Below, in pieces: positions 24,308 through 32,919 of a stretch of DNA of 64,000 nucleotides (within the stretch, counting starts at the first letter, position 1; every line of letters starts with the position of its first letter). The position numbers and the translations under genes are program-made. Origin of the DNA: an uncultured Candidatus Saccharibacteria bacterium (GTDB lineage Bacteria > Patescibacteriota > Saccharimonadia > Saccharimonadales > Saccharimonadaceae); NCBI GenBank assembly GCA_946638615.1, contig CAMPBO010000001.1, forward strand, positions 1-64,000, written 5' to 3'. The notes below the pieces were generated by a model that was given only the letters and a program-made list of their open reading frames with translations, was not told the origin of the DNA and did not search any database.

Positions 24308-25792
24308 TTAGGTATGTATAAAATTATGACTCGAAAGCTTTTTTGCGATATGTTTTGCGGCATCAGATCGTACGATTTCGCTGGATTCATTAAATGAAAC
24401 TACAGCCACCAGCGGATCTCCAGCTAATTTGCTTGCTGAGTAGCTGAGTCCGTTACTGGTTTTGTTCAAATGTGGGTTGGTCGTTTGGCTAGGATCACCA
24501 AGAATTACAATTTTACTACCATTCCCGATTCGAGAAAGTAAAGCCCTTGCCTGTCCGCGTTCCATATCCTGAAATTCATCAAAAATCATAAACGAATTCT
24601 CAATCGAACGACCGCCCATATAAATTACAGGTTCAAATTCAAAATAACGTTTACGATATTCTTCTACAGTGGCTTTAATAGATGCAAAATCAGGTGTTCC
24701 GCTATTCCTTTTTCCTCTTTTGGATTCACATTCATCAATAAAGTAGGATTTTGCTCCGATATTCATCAATCGCACCACTGATTCAAGATTATCCAAAATC
24801 GGTGCAGCTTGAGGAAGGATTTTTTCAATTTTGTCGCCTTTTAGAAAACCAATTTCTCGTCCTAATGCTCCATCGCGTGGGCAAACAAAAATTCGATCAT
24901 ATTGTTTGTCAAGTACTTGGGCTAGTGCTGCTGCCACGGCACAGAAAGTTTTGCCAGTTCCAAAAGTGCCAGACGCAATTACGATAGGTAGTTCGTCCAC
25001 TGGGGCGAGTAATGCATCAAATAACATTGCTTGCCCAGGAGTCTTAGGATAAAATTTGCTAAAAGCTGGGTGGTTGATCTTTGTGAATCTAAGCGGGACT
25101 ATTGCTTCCCCATTAAATCTTCCAATATTTTGGTAAGAGCTATCAATTTGACCACAAGGGTTAAACAATAATTCTACGTATTGGTTTACAACTAAGGATC
25201 GATTGGGAAAAAGTTCATCCCAAATTTGTTTAGGAATAGAGCGGTTTGTCCACCAATAGCTAGCGTAATCGTCCGGGAATGATACTTGAATTCTGCCAGT
25301 ATAGACCTCGGGATTTATTCTTGCGACATCGATTCTATTGAACGTCGCGAGTGTTGCGAGCTGGTCACTCCCAGTCATAATCGCCACACTGTCTTTGTCT
25401 AAATCTCTCTGCAAGGTTTTTGCTATTGCAATTGCATGAAATTTTGAACTAGTGTATTTTTCTTCTGAGCTGTGCGGGATACCTCTAAAAAATGGATTTT
25501 CCGGGAAATCTCTAAATTTCATCGTCATCCCATTCTCAAAAGTATATATGTCGCTACCACTCCTATTCATTTCTTCCGTGATTGTTCCGAAGATCGCAGT
25601 TAGTTCACGACAGGCCTCTCCGCGGCTAGTCTGTTCATTAAAAAAATCCAACACGCGGTAGATATAAAACGATGGAATATAGAGAATATCAGCCTTCTTC
25701 TTAGTGCCTCTATTCGGGGTCAAAAAACTTGGGTCTCCGATTAAGACATCTAATCCAGGCACGACGCAGCTATGAAAGCTACCTTGGCCCAT
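24308..25792 (-). CDS. PIN-PhoH family ATPase
   Basis: The protein has 494 residues. The N-terminal ~180 residues resemble a PIN nuclease domain (LDVLIGDPSFL, FHAIAIAKTLQRD, VAIMTGSDQLATLA with the acidic residues spaced as in PIN proteins). The C-terminal half is a PhoH ATPase: Walker A GTFGTGKT, Walker B FMIFDEFQDM (usually DEAQN), sensor ILGDPSQT. PIN-PhoH proteins (PhoH2/YlaK type) are reported to unwind and cut RNA. The start has a very strong AGGAGGTG SD. A roughly 80-base leader carries a hairpin followed by ATTTTT. Transcribed after der but probably independently. Confidence 0.8.
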   Translation of the reverse strand: MGQGSFHSCVVPGLDVLIGDPSFLTPNRGTKKKADILYIPSFYIYRVLDFFNEQTSRGEACRELTAIFGTITEEMNRSGSDIYTFENGMTMKFRDFPENPFFRGIPHSSEEKYTSSKFHAIAIAKTLQRDLDKDSVAIMTGSDQLATLATFNRIDVARINPEVYTGRIQVSFPDDYASYWWTNRSIPKQIWDELFPNRSLVVNQYVELLFNPCGQIDSSYQNIGRFNGEAIVPLRFTKINHPAFSKFYPKTPGQAMLFDALLAPVDELPIVIASGTFGTGKTFCAVAAALAQVLDKQYDRIFVCPRDGALGREIGFLKGDKIEKILPQAAPILDNLESVVRLMNIGAKSYFIDECESKRGKRNSGTPDFASIKATVEEYRKRYFEFEPVIYMGGRSIENSFMIFDEFQDMERGQARALLSRIGNGSKIVILGDPSQTTNPHLNKTSNGLSYSASKLAGDPLVAVVSFNESSEIVRSDAAKHIAKKLSSHNFIHT

Positions 25793-25835
25793 AAAAACAC
25801 CTCCTGTTTTTTAAATAGCTCTACAACTAAAAATG

Positions 25836-25857
25836 CCACCGACTGAATATCGTGGCC
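25836..25857 (-). promoter_or_regulatory. Attenuator-like hairpin in PhoH leader
   Basis: On the minus strand GCCAC pairs with GTGGC and ATTTTTAG follows. The promoter lies upstream and the SD of the gene downstream, so read-through would be needed for expression. Confidence 0.4.
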
Positions 25858-25878
25858 CACCAAGTTGCAGATAATATC

Positions 25879-25884
25879 AGTATA
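25879..25884 (-). promoter_or_regulatory. -10 element of the PhoH-like gene
   Basis: Minus-strand TGCTATACT, 87 bases upstream of the ATG and just past the end of der. Confidence 0.5.
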
Positions 25885-25893
25885 GCACGTTTG

Positions 25894-27276
25894 CTAATCG
25901 TTTTTGAAAGAAAATTTAATTGGAGTCCCAATGAAGGGATATTTTTCGCGAATTTTACGCTCCAAGAACCTCTTCCACGACCAATGTAGAAGTTCAAGGT
26001 CATGCCCGTGCACGACGAACCAAGGTGGGCAGGTATCTGTTTGAACGATATATTTCGGTTTTGGGCGAGTGTTTTTAAGCCCGGCTGGCGCATGTTCAAC
26101 GATTGCTGTCGCAAGAATCTTATTGAGCTCTGAAGTCTTAATTTCGGTATGCCTTGCCGCATCAATCTCGAGCGTGAGCTCAAAAATCCGGGTGGCATTC
26201 TGCCCAGTCTCCGAGCTAGTGAGAACTACTGGCGCATATGGCAAGAAATTGTAATCTTTTTCCAGTGCATCTAATAAAAAGTCCGCCGCGGTGCGATTTT
26301 TGATGTTTTCTTCACCGTAAAAATTCGTCGGTTCGGCGTTTTCGAGTAAATCGGATTTTGTTACCACCATAATAATTCCCTTGCCAGCCTCGACGATTTG
26401 CCCCGCAAGTGACTGATCTAGTTTGGAATGCGGCTCGGTAGAATCAACGAGGAGACAGCAAATATCCGCCTCTTCGATCGCGGCGAGTGTACGAATGGCT
26501 GAAAATTTTTCAATCCCCACCTCGCGTTTTCCAGGCTTGCGTAAACCTGCGGTATCCAAAATCTCAATCTCGCGCCCCTTGTATTTAATCTGAACACGAT
26601 TCACATCGCGCGTCGTCCCCTGGCGGCTCGAAACCACCGCCTGCTGCTTCTTGCCGAGCGTGTTAAAAAGACTAGATTTTCCCACGTTCGGCCGCCCAAT
26701 AAGTGCAACTTTAAGGGCGGGGGTGGCCGAAACCTGTTTTTGCGGGACCATAAGCTCGGCCGAACGGCCTTGAGTGTGTCCCGCAAAAATAGGTTCGGCC
26801 AGGACTCCCTCTTTCAACTTTGCAATTCCCTGGCCAGTCGTAGCGGAAACATAAAATGTATTTTCTGGTGCAACGCCAAGCGCCCGGAACTCAGTCAAAG
26901 GCAAAGATTCGCCGAGGTCGCACTTATTCAAGACTAGATACACTGGCTTTTTCGAACGGAGGGCATCTTTAGCGATTTTTGCATCACGATGGTCAAAATA
27001 CTTGCTCGAGTCGAGCGTCACCAAAATCACATCTGCTGCCTCGATCGCATCTTGAATTTGATCCTGAATCGAAGCCTCAAAATCATCGGTTGGATCTTTC
27101 AGGCCGGCCGTATCAATTAAAATAAAAGAATTATCAATCGTGGTCATCACATTGTCGCGCGTCGTGCCCTCTTCGCGGGCTACGATCGCGATATTTTTTC
27201 GCGCCATGCGATTCAAAATAGACGACTTCCCCGCGTTCGTCTGACCAATCAAAGCTACAATCGGCAGTTTACTCAT
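25894..27276 (-). CDS. der: GTPase Der (EngA)
   Basis: Der has two tandem G domains and a KH-like C-terminal domain and acts in 50S ribosome assembly. Residues: first P loop GQTNAGKSS, then GTTRDN and DTAG; second P loop GRPNVGKSSLFN, GTTRDV, DTAGLR, and TKSD. The G1 motif of domain 1 reads GQTNAGKS instead of GRPNVGKS. The length of 460 residues is standard. The start at 27276 follows the -10 box by six bases; an ATG six codons earlier overlaps that box. A second consensus-like promoter lies further upstream beside a tRNA-Glu fragment. Confidence 0.93.
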   Translation of the reverse strand: MSKLPIVALIGQTNAGKSSILNRMARKNIAIVAREEGTTRDNVMTTIDNSFILIDTAGLKDPTDDFEASIQDQIQDAIEAADVILVTLDSSKYFDHRDAKIAKDALRSKKPVYLVLNKCDLGESLPLTEFRALGVAPENTFYVSATTGQGIAKLKEGVLAEPIFAGHTQGRSAELMVPQKQVSATPALKVALIGRPNVGKSSLFNTLGKKQQAVVSSRQGTTRDVNRVQIKYKGREIEILDTAGLRKPGKREVGIEKFSAIRTLAAIEEADICCLLVDSTEPHSKLDQSLAGQIVEAGKGIIMVVTKSDLLENAEPTNFYGEENIKNRTAADFLLDALEKDYNFLPYAPVVLTSSETGQNATRIFELTLEIDAARHTEIKTSELNKILATAIVEHAPAGLKNTRPKPKYIVQTDTCPPWFVVHGHDLELLHWSWKRFLERKIREKYPFIGTPIKFSFKND

Positions 27277-27282
27277 ATCTTT

Positions 27283-27288
27283 ATTATA
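27283..27288 (-). promoter_or_regulatory. -10 element of der, leaderless
   Basis: Minus-strand TGTTATAAT, AAAGAT, ATG at 27276. Confidence 0.7.
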
Positions 27289-27325
27289 ACACAAAAAACA
27301 CCCTCCGAAAAGGGCTTATACTATA

Positions 27326-27354
27326 ATTATAGCACACTTTAGCTAAAAAGTCAA
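27326..27354 (-). promoter_or_regulatory. Second promoter upstream of der
   Basis: On the minus strand TTGACT (27349-27354), 17-base spacer and TATAAT (27326-27331) with extended TGC. It lies four bases beyond the tRNA-Glu 3' fragment. Confidence 0.6.
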
Positions 27355-27357
27355 GAT

Positions 27358-27378
27358 ATGGTGACCTCGGCGGGAGTT
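27358..27378 (-). repeat. att-like copy of the tRNA-Glu 3' end
   Basis: These 21 bases are identical to 29105-29125, which is the 3' end of tRNA-Glu from the T loop through the acceptor stem and CCA. The rest of the tRNA is absent here. The orientation is the same as the intact tRNA. Together they bracket 1.7 kb with two genes, the geometry of attL/attR after integration into a tRNA 3' end. Confidence 0.7.
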
Positions 27379-27497
27379 TGTTTTTGCGTAAAACGCAAAA
27401 AAGCTCCTATGGAGCCTACAATAATAATGGTATAAAAGCCTACAGTGCACACCTTATAATCTAATACTATCATTTACAATATATAAATAAAATGTTA

Positions 27498-27503
27498 TAA
27501 TGT
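27498..27503 (+). promoter_or_regulatory. -10 element of the 379-residue gene
   Basis: Extended -10 TGTTATAAT, leaving a leader of about 55 bases before the ATG at 27566. Confidence 0.55.
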
Positions 27504-27521
27504 AAAAAGGTATTCAGTTGT

Positions 27522-27549
27522 AAAACTTATCGTACTTTACTATTTTTGA
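27522..27549 (+). promoter_or_regulatory. Leader hairpin and U-run of the 379-residue gene
   Basis: GTAAA and TTTAC form a short stem followed by TATTTTT, then the SD AAAGGTTGG. The stem is weak, so attenuation is tentative. Confidence 0.3.
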
Positions 27550-27565
27550 AAGGTTGGTGGTATGA

Positions 27566-28705
27566 ATGTCAAGAAACTACGAATTGGATTTATTAAAATC
27601 CAGAGAACAAGACGCATTTCAGCGTAAGCAAGCAGCATTCCAGCGCTACAAGGAAGCGAGAGATCGTACCAGTGACATCCATGACGAAATGGAATCTGCA
27701 TGGCAAGAACGTTCTTCCGCTAGAGAAGAAATGAATCGCGAATACGAAGAGATGCGAAGGAACAGTGAGCACTATCGTGAAGTTTGGGACGAATATGGTC
27801 GCATCCGCGACGATAACAATTCTCGCATCGAATCCTTAAAATTGGAAGCCGATCGCGAACACCAGGAAATGATCAGCTGTTTTGACCAGGCTAGCTCCGA
27901 GTATGAATACGGAGACAAGTCAATGGCTCCAGTTTATTCTCAGGAAGGACACGAGCATAAAGAACGCAGAGACGAGCTTAACGCAGAAATCAGCGAACTT
28001 GCTCGAGAAGTCAAAGAAGCTAGACAGAATGCTGAGCGGCGCGCACCGAAAACCGATTCATCCGCATTCCACAGAGCAAAAGAAGCTTTTGAACGAGCAA
28101 AATCTCGCCATGAATCCATTCAAGCAGAGTTTAAACGCGCAAAAGCTGAACGCGATCGTCTTAAGGCTGAATTTGATTCTCTTCACGAGGAACATCTTCG
28201 CTTGAAGGAAGAATTCCAGAGAAAACTCGAAGAAATTAAATCAGCCAGTAAACGCGAACGCGACAGAACCCTCGATAGGGCTAATATTGGTTGGAGTGAA
28301 CGTTCTACGGCAAAAATCGTAAAAAAGGCTGATGGAACTGTACAGATTTATCATGGTGGCATTGGTGGCGGAGATGGTTATGGTCATGGTCATACCGTGC
28401 TCGATCAGTTTGGCAACAAAACCTATGATAGGGATGCATTTGGGGCTCACGGATCTCAAAATTATGCAGATTCCTCGCTTCGCAACGGAACCTATCGTGG
28501 CACCTTCGATGGTCGTCCAGCCGTAATCAAGGTTAGCGATTCTGGAAATTCTGACCAGATTCAGATTTTCTACGGAGGAAAAGGTTCTCCGGATGGCCCT
28601 GGGCATAACCATGTCAATTACGTAAATGGTAAACTCCAGTTTTGGCGCGAGCATGGCGAAACTCTTTATCAGGATGATAAGAAAAACCAGATAAACAACC
28701 TCTAA
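27566..28705 (+). CDS. Coiled-coil protein with C-terminal Gly/His repeats
   Basis: The protein has 379 residues. Residues 1 to about 245 are a long, Arg/Glu/Gln-rich coiled coil without signal peptide or membrane segment. The C terminus has two related modules: IYHGGIGGGDGYGHGHTVLD and IFYGGKGSPDGPGHNHVNYV, each followed by a strand-rich stretch (GNKTYDRD, GKLQFWRE). The modules share YxGGxGxxDGxGHxH, which may bind metal. I do not recognise the family. Its codon use looks richer in G and C than neighbouring genes. It lies with the next gene between tRNA-Glu and a 21-bp copy of the tRNA 3' end, so it is probably cargo of an integrated element. Confidence 0.65.
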   Translation: MSRNYELDLLKSREQDAFQRKQAAFQRYKEARDRTSDIHDEMESAWQERSSAREEMNREYEEMRRNSEHYREVWDEYGRIRDDNNSRIESLKLEADREHQEMISCFDQASSEYEYGDKSMAPVYSQEGHEHKERRDELNAEISELAREVKEARQNAERRAPKTDSSAFHRAKEAFERAKSRHESIQAEFKRAKAERDRLKAEFDSLHEEHLRLKEEFQRKLEEIKSASKRERDRTLDRANIGWSERSTAKIVKKADGTVQIYHGGIGGGDGYGHGHTVLDQFGNKTYDRDAFGAHGSQNYADSSLRNGTYRGTFDGRPAVIKVSDSGNSDQIQIFYGGKGSPDGPGHNHVNYVNGKLQFWREHGETLYQDDKKNQINNL

Positions 28706-28750
28706 TTCGAAAGGATAGCGACGAAAGTTGCTATCCTTATTTAATTGTTA

Positions 28751-28756
28751 TATAAT
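28751..28756 (+). promoter_or_regulatory. -10 element of the 104-residue gene, leaderless
   Basis: TATAAT, ATAGAT, ATG at 28763; no extended TG here. Confidence 0.6.
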
Positions 28757-28762
28757 ATAGAT

Positions 28763-29077
28763 ATGAAAATCCTATCAAAAGAAGAAGTTGAAAAAATCGC
28801 AAGCTCATTTGATTTTGATGGCAAACTAACTTTTACCGATATGATTGACTTTGAACCAGATTGCAAAATTTATAAATTGGACAACGAAACTGAGGATAAT
28901 TTTATTCTCATATGTCGCGACTATCAATTTGATGACACAGATGCCGAGGGGAGAATTCTTAATAATGAACTAGGGATCGCTATTCTTGATAGGCTAAAAT
29001 GTAATAATAGTTATTTCTTAAGAACTAATGAATTTGATAGATTTGAATATGTATTTTCATTGGCTCGAATCGCTTAA
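28763..29077 (+). CDS. Small acidic protein of unknown function
   Basis: The protein has 104 residues and is acidic, with no membrane segment. It starts MKILSKEEVEKIASSFDFDG and has a Phe/Asp-rich middle (DMIDFEPDC, DYQFDDTDAEG). I recognise no family. It follows the coiled-coil gene by 57 bases on the same strand but has its own leaderless promoter. An immunity or antidote role beside the large coiled-coil protein is conceivable from size, charge and order only. The start is set six bases after the -10 box; a TTG six codons upstream falls on the box. Confidence 0.6.
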   Translation: MKILSKEEVEKIASSFDFDGKLTFTDMIDFEPDCKIYKLDNETEDNFILICRDYQFDDTDAEGRILNNELGIAILDRLKCNNSYFLRTNEFDRFEYVFSLARIA

Positions 29078-29105
29078 TAAAAAGAATCTCTAAGTCTGAA
29101 AATGA

Positions 29106-29181
29106 TGGTGACCTCGGCGGGAGTTGAACCCGCGATTTTCTGGATGAGAACCAGACGTCCTAACCACTAGACGACGAGGCC
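29106..29181 (-). tRNA. tRNA-Glu (CUC)
   Basis: A complete cloverleaf on the minus strand: acceptor GGCCTCG/CGAGGTC, D arm GTCT...GGAC, anticodon stem TCTGG/CCAGA with loop TTCTCAT (anticodon CTC, decodes GAG), T arm GCGGG TTCAACT CCCGC, and an encoded CCA. The discriminator base is A. A minus-strand TGCTAAAAT lies nine bases before the 5' end. Its 3' 20 bases are duplicated at 27358-27378. Confidence 0.93.
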
Positions 29182-29190
29182 AATGAAGTT

Positions 29191-29196
29191 ATTTTA
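29191..29196 (-). promoter_or_regulatory. -10 element of tRNA-Glu
   Basis: Minus-strand TGCTAAAAT ending nine bases before the tRNA 5' end. Confidence 0.5.
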
Positions 29197-29208
29197 GCAT
29201 AATTCTTG

Positions 29209-30420
29209 CTAATATTCAACACCACCATAATTCGGTATAGCCGAAACGAAAGTTTGTCCTGGCGCGAGTTTTATTTCGTTTCCTACGTTGTCAAAAAATT
29301 TGATCTGATCATTTCTAGAAGTTTTATTCCAGGTGCCTTTGACAGCTGCTCCATTCTGAAAAATATAAACATCTCCAGAGCCGACAGCTTGTATATCCTC
29401 ATGATAATTATCAGCAGCTTTCTTTTCTGATACAACCATTGCTATCACAACTTTCGGGTTCATTTGAACTAGCGAGCAAACATCTTCGGGATTACGCTCT
29501 CCTAAATTTTCAGTTGGACAAGCATAAATTTCGTGTGCTTTTCCATTCCCGTAGCTGCGTTTGTAAGAATTTGTCGCAATATCATACATATATCTTACGT
29601 TATAGGCTGGTACATTCCCGAAACGTAAGTTGATTTCTGAAGTTTGAGGGGCTAGCTCGGAAGTGTTTACTTTTGTTGGTACAGTAATTACGAGGCTTTC
29701 TTTAGCTAGTTTATTTATACGATCACGCGAAGCTTCTTCTGGTGTCATTCTAATAAAACCATTTACATTAGAAGTGGCATATCCCCTATCGGCACTAAAT
29801 TGTCGCAGATATGTAGCGGTAGTAAATAAGTTATTCCAAAGTCTTCCAGAATAGGTCCCACGATACATATAAGAATAATTCTCGGTTAAATCTTTATACC
29901 CACCAGTTCGTATAGCTGCCAAGGCATCATCGGCTCCACCCGCATGAACGATTGTACAATCAAAAGGCGTATCCCACTCAAGATAATAAAGTCTAAGCGA
30001 ACGAATAGGCCCAATTACAGCCGATTGAGGATTTTGATAAATCGCCGCAAAGCGTGTAATTCCTGCTTCGGCAATTGCTTCAAATATCACCCCGGCTTCA
30101 TTCAATCCAGCTTGTGGTCTAGCTCCGTCGGTTCCGTTAGGCGTCTGGATGCAATATGTTGGAGCAGTCAATAAATTAGCGTTAGCTAAAGGCTCACCCG
30201 TCAACGCACTATAAGAAGCCTCGGTTTTAATACTCGAAGGGATGTCTGGAAAAACCAATCCAGCCAGCTTTTTTTGAGGCATTAATATTCCGCCCAAAAT
30301 TAAACCAAAACCAATTAATAAACTGGCTGTTCCACAAATTAGACAGATAAGCCATTTTTTGCTGGTTAATGGACGAGTTTTTTCTTCGTCATTTAAATTT
30401 ATTATAATTTTTTCGTCCAT
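29209..30420 (-). CDS. DUF3048 (YerB-like) membrane-anchored protein
   Basis: The protein has 403 residues: cytoplasmic N terminus, one membrane helix at about 24-47, then an extracellular DUF3048 domain. Diagnostic stretches are ARPQAGLNEAGVIFEAIAEAGITRF, SAVIGPIRSLRLYYLEW and FDCTIVHAGGADDALAAI. The family includes Bacillus YerB, a lipoprotein of unknown role in the envelope. Here the anchor is a helix, not a lipobox. The start has AAAGGAG upstream. It is divergent from the surface-protein gene at 30526. Confidence 0.85.
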   Translation of the reverse strand: MDEKIIINLNDEEKTRPLTSKKWLICLICGTASLLIGFGLILGGILMPQKKLAGLVFPDIPSSIKTEASYSALTGEPLANANLLTAPTYCIQTPNGTDGARPQAGLNEAGVIFEAIAEAGITRFAAIYQNPQSAVIGPIRSLRLYYLEWDTPFDCTIVHAGGADDALAAIRTGGYKDLTENYSYMYRGTYSGRLWNNLFTTATYLRQFSADRGYATSNVNGFIRMTPEEASRDRINKLAKESLVITVPTKVNTSELAPQTSEINLRFGNVPAYNVRYMYDIATNSYKRSYGNGKAHEIYACPTENLGERNPEDVCSLVQMNPKVVIAMVVSEKKAADNYHEDIQAVGSGDVYIFQNGAAVKGTWNKTSRNDQIKFFDNVGNEIKLAPGQTFVSAIPNYGGVEY

Positions 30421-30512
30421 TTTTTGCGCTCCTTTTGGGTATTAACGTTTTAAACATGAAACTTTTTCCACAACTTTTATTAAATTTTAACACAAAACTA
30501 AAATGGTTGTGT

Positions 30513-30518
30513 TATAAT
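30513..30518 (+). promoter_or_regulatory. -10 element of the surface-protein gene, leaderless
   Basis: TGTTATAAT, seven bases, ATG at 30526. Confidence 0.65.
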
Positions 30519-30525
30519 TCTAATT

Positions 30526-31440
30526 ATGGAAAACAGAAAGGTCATACAAAAAGTTTTCTATGTTGTCACTTTTGTCGCGGTTCTAATGTTGATGCCGCAG
30601 ATTAAGGTCTCAGCAGATGAAAATACAACATTTAATGTCAACGTTGAAGAATCTCTGTCGGTGTCTGTTGCCACCCCTACCACATGGGCCAGTGGAGGCA
30701 TTGACACTTTCTTGAGGAATAAGGTCAGTGTTAGCGTTACCTCTAATAATTTAGCTGGGTTCACCGCTTCTATGACTACCAAGACAGCCGACACTTCACT
30801 TGTCAATACTTCAAAAAACTCAGCTACAATACCAACTTTAAATACTACTACCTATCCATCTGGTGTCGCAAAAAGTTCTTTCCCGGCCAATTATTGGGGA
30901 TATTCTTTAGATGACACAGATAGCGGAAATAATTCTAGTACTTATAATGCTTTAGTGGGAGCTAGCTCTACTCCAATCACTATTTTATCGAGTAACACTG
31001 CGACTACAGGTAACAAAGATTTTTATTTTGGGGCTAAAGCTGATATTACGCAGGCTTCAGGTACATACGTGGGGACTGTAGTAATTAGCGTAGTTTCTGG
31101 TGTGGTTGATAATTCCACTAATCCAATTACGCCTACCAACCCAGTTACACCTGGAGGAGACCAAGTGGCTTCTTATGATGGTGGCAGAGATGTCACATCA
31201 TATACTTATTCGTCTACTAATACCAGCACAGGAACTAGATCGACCACGACCCAAATCAGTAGTGGGAATAATCAAAGTGCCTATAATGGATACATTCCTC
31301 CACAAGGCGTAATACACGATGCTCAAAACGGAAAAACAAATAACACTACTCTTGTTGCGGGTCTTGGTATTGCCGCCGCAGTTGCAGCAACTTCAGGATT
31401 CTTCTTCTTGGCTGCCGCTCGTCGAGATGACGAAGAATAA
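30526..31440 (+). CDS. Secreted, C-terminally anchored surface protein
   Basis: The protein has 304 residues. A signal peptide is clear (about 1-30: basic start, hydrophobic core VVTFVAVLMLM, then SADENT). The body is Ser/Thr/Asn-rich and probably beta-structured, with a Pro/Thr linker (NPITPTNPVTPGG) and a Tyr/Ser/Thr region. The C terminus has a hydrophobic helix (about 277-297) and a short charged tail RRDDEE. No LPxTG motif precedes the helix, so it is probably a simple membrane anchor, not a sortase substrate. It resembles abundant Saccharibacteria cell-surface proteins; function unknown. Confidence 0.7.
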   Translation: MENRKVIQKVFYVVTFVAVLMLMPQIKVSADENTTFNVNVEESLSVSVATPTTWASGGIDTFLRNKVSVSVTSNNLAGFTASMTTKTADTSLVNTSKNSATIPTLNTTTYPSGVAKSSFPANYWGYSLDDTDSGNNSSTYNALVGASSTPITILSSNTATTGNKDFYFGAKADITQASGTYVGTVVISVVSGVVDNSTNPITPTNPVTPGGDQVASYDGGRDVTSYTYSSTNTSTGTRSTTTQISSGNNQSAYNGYIPPQGVIHDAQNGKTNNTTLVAGLGIAAAVAATSGFFFLAAARRDDEE

Positions 31441-31459
31441 TAATAATTACAGATTGTGA

Positions 31460-31465
31460 TATAAT
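31460..31465 (+). promoter_or_regulatory. -10 element of gltX, leaderless
   Basis: TGATATAAT, seven bases, ATG at 31473. Confidence 0.7.
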
Positions 31466-31472
31466 ATACTGC

Positions 31473-32912
31473 ATGAAAGTAGTTACACGGTTTGCACCTA
31501 GTCCAACTGGATATATCCACATTGGTAATGTTCGCTCAGCAATCTATCCTTATCTTTTAGCTCGTCAAAATGATGGGAAGATGATTCTTCGAATCGAAGA
31601 CACCGATCGGGGCCGTTTTGTTGAGGGCGCTACCGAGCTAATTGAAGACACTCTAGAATGGTTAGGGCTTGAGTGGGACGAAGGTCCGATTGTTGGTGGG
31701 CCTCACGCTCCATATTTTCAAAGCGAAAGAAAAGCCCTCTACCATGAATGGGCTCGCAAATTGATTTCTCTCGGTCGTGCTTATGCCGATTCGACCCCCC
31801 CAGAAATAATTGAGGGGTATCGTAAGGAATGTAATGAAAAGAAAATTCCATTTCTCTATCGTAATTTTCGTCCCGAAAATCCTCCAGAATGGGAACCAGG
31901 AATCCCTCTAAGATTTAAAGCGGAGCCAAAAAATTATGATTGGATTGACGAAGTTATGGGCGAAATGCACACGGGCCCAGAAGTTTTAGACGATATTATT
32001 TTAATTAAAAAAGATGGTTATCCTACCTATAATTTTGCACATATTGTTGATGATGCCGAAATGGGTGTTACCCATGTAATGCGAGGCGTTGAATATCTTT
32101 CTAGCACGCCTAATTACTTAGCTATTTATGAGGCTTTAGGGCTTTCGAGGCCTAAACTAGTTTCTTTGCCTCACATTTTGGCACCTCAAGGCAATAAGAA
32201 GCTTGGCAAACGTGATGGAGCTAAGTCCGTCACTGAATATCGCGCAGATGGAGTTTTGCCCGAAACGATGCTTAATTATTTAGCTTGTCTCGGTTGGAAC
32301 GATGGTACCGAACAAGAAATCTATACCAAACAAGAACTTGTCGATAAATTTTCTTTGAATCGTATTCAAAACTCTGGAGCTCGTTATGACGAGACCAAAC
32401 TACTTTGGCTTAATGGGCAATGGATCCGTAAAATTTTTAATGAACAAGGGGCTAGAGCTCTTTATGATCGTACGCTTGAGTTTTGGCCACAACCAGCTAT
32501 GGCTTACTCAGAAGATTATAGAATTTCAGTTCTTGCGATTATTTATGATCGTCTAAAATCTCTGTCTGATCTTCGCACTATGACGACTTATTTCTTTGAG
32601 GATCCCAAAATTGACCTTGATATGCTGACAAAAAATAAATTTCTTCAAAAGATGTCTGAATCCGAGCTCGAAGATTTGCTTAAGTTATCCATAACTAGGC
32701 TATCTAGCCTTAAAACTTGGTCTGCGGAGTCACTGCAGGATTGTCTCAATTCTTTGCTTGCTGAATCGAATAAAAAACCCGCCGAGCTCTTCAGTCTTAT
32801 TCGAATTGCTTTAAGTTTTGCGCCATTCAGTCCTGCTCTTAATTTAACTCTTGATGTCCTTGGAAGAGAAGCATCTTTAGCCAGGCTTAATGCTGTGGCC
32901 AGGGCGATATAA
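31473..32912 (+). CDS. gltX: Glutamyl-tRNA synthetase
   Basis: A class I synthetase that charges tRNA-Glu. The 479-residue protein has the HIGH motif as HIGN (in SPTGYIHIGNVRSAI), RIEDTDRGR, and the KMSKS equivalent KKLGKRDGAKS. Because the genome also has gatCAB (58.2-61.7 kb), the enzyme is probably non-discriminating and also mis-charges tRNA-Gln, which GatCAB then amidates; this is the usual arrangement where GlnRS is missing. A tRNA-Glu gene lies 2.3 kb upstream. Confidence 0.95.
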   Translation: MKVVTRFAPSPTGYIHIGNVRSAIYPYLLARQNDGKMILRIEDTDRGRFVEGATELIEDTLEWLGLEWDEGPIVGGPHAPYFQSERKALYHEWARKLISLGRAYADSTPPEIIEGYRKECNEKKIPFLYRNFRPENPPEWEPGIPLRFKAEPKNYDWIDEVMGEMHTGPEVLDDIILIKKDGYPTYNFAHIVDDAEMGVTHVMRGVEYLSSTPNYLAIYEALGLSRPKLVSLPHILAPQGNKKLGKRDGAKSVTEYRADGVLPETMLNYLACLGWNDGTEQEIYTKQELVDKFSLNRIQNSGARYDETKLLWLNGQWIRKIFNEQGARALYDRTLEFWPQPAMAYSEDYRISVLAIIYDRLKSLSDLRTMTTYFFEDPKIDLDMLTKNKFLQKMSESELEDLLKLSITRLSSLKTWSAESLQDCLNSLLAESNKKPAELFSLIRIALSFAPFSPALNLTLDVLGREASLARLNAVARAI

Positions 32913-32919
32913 TAGGTTT

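Noticed and set aside
27381-27401. TTTTTGCGT/ACGCAAAAA hairpin as a terminator
   Set aside because: The stem has only three GC pairs and no gene ends near it on either strand.
30526-31440. LPxTG sortase substrate
   Set aside because: The C terminus has a hydrophobic helix and charged tail, but no LPxTG-like motif before it.
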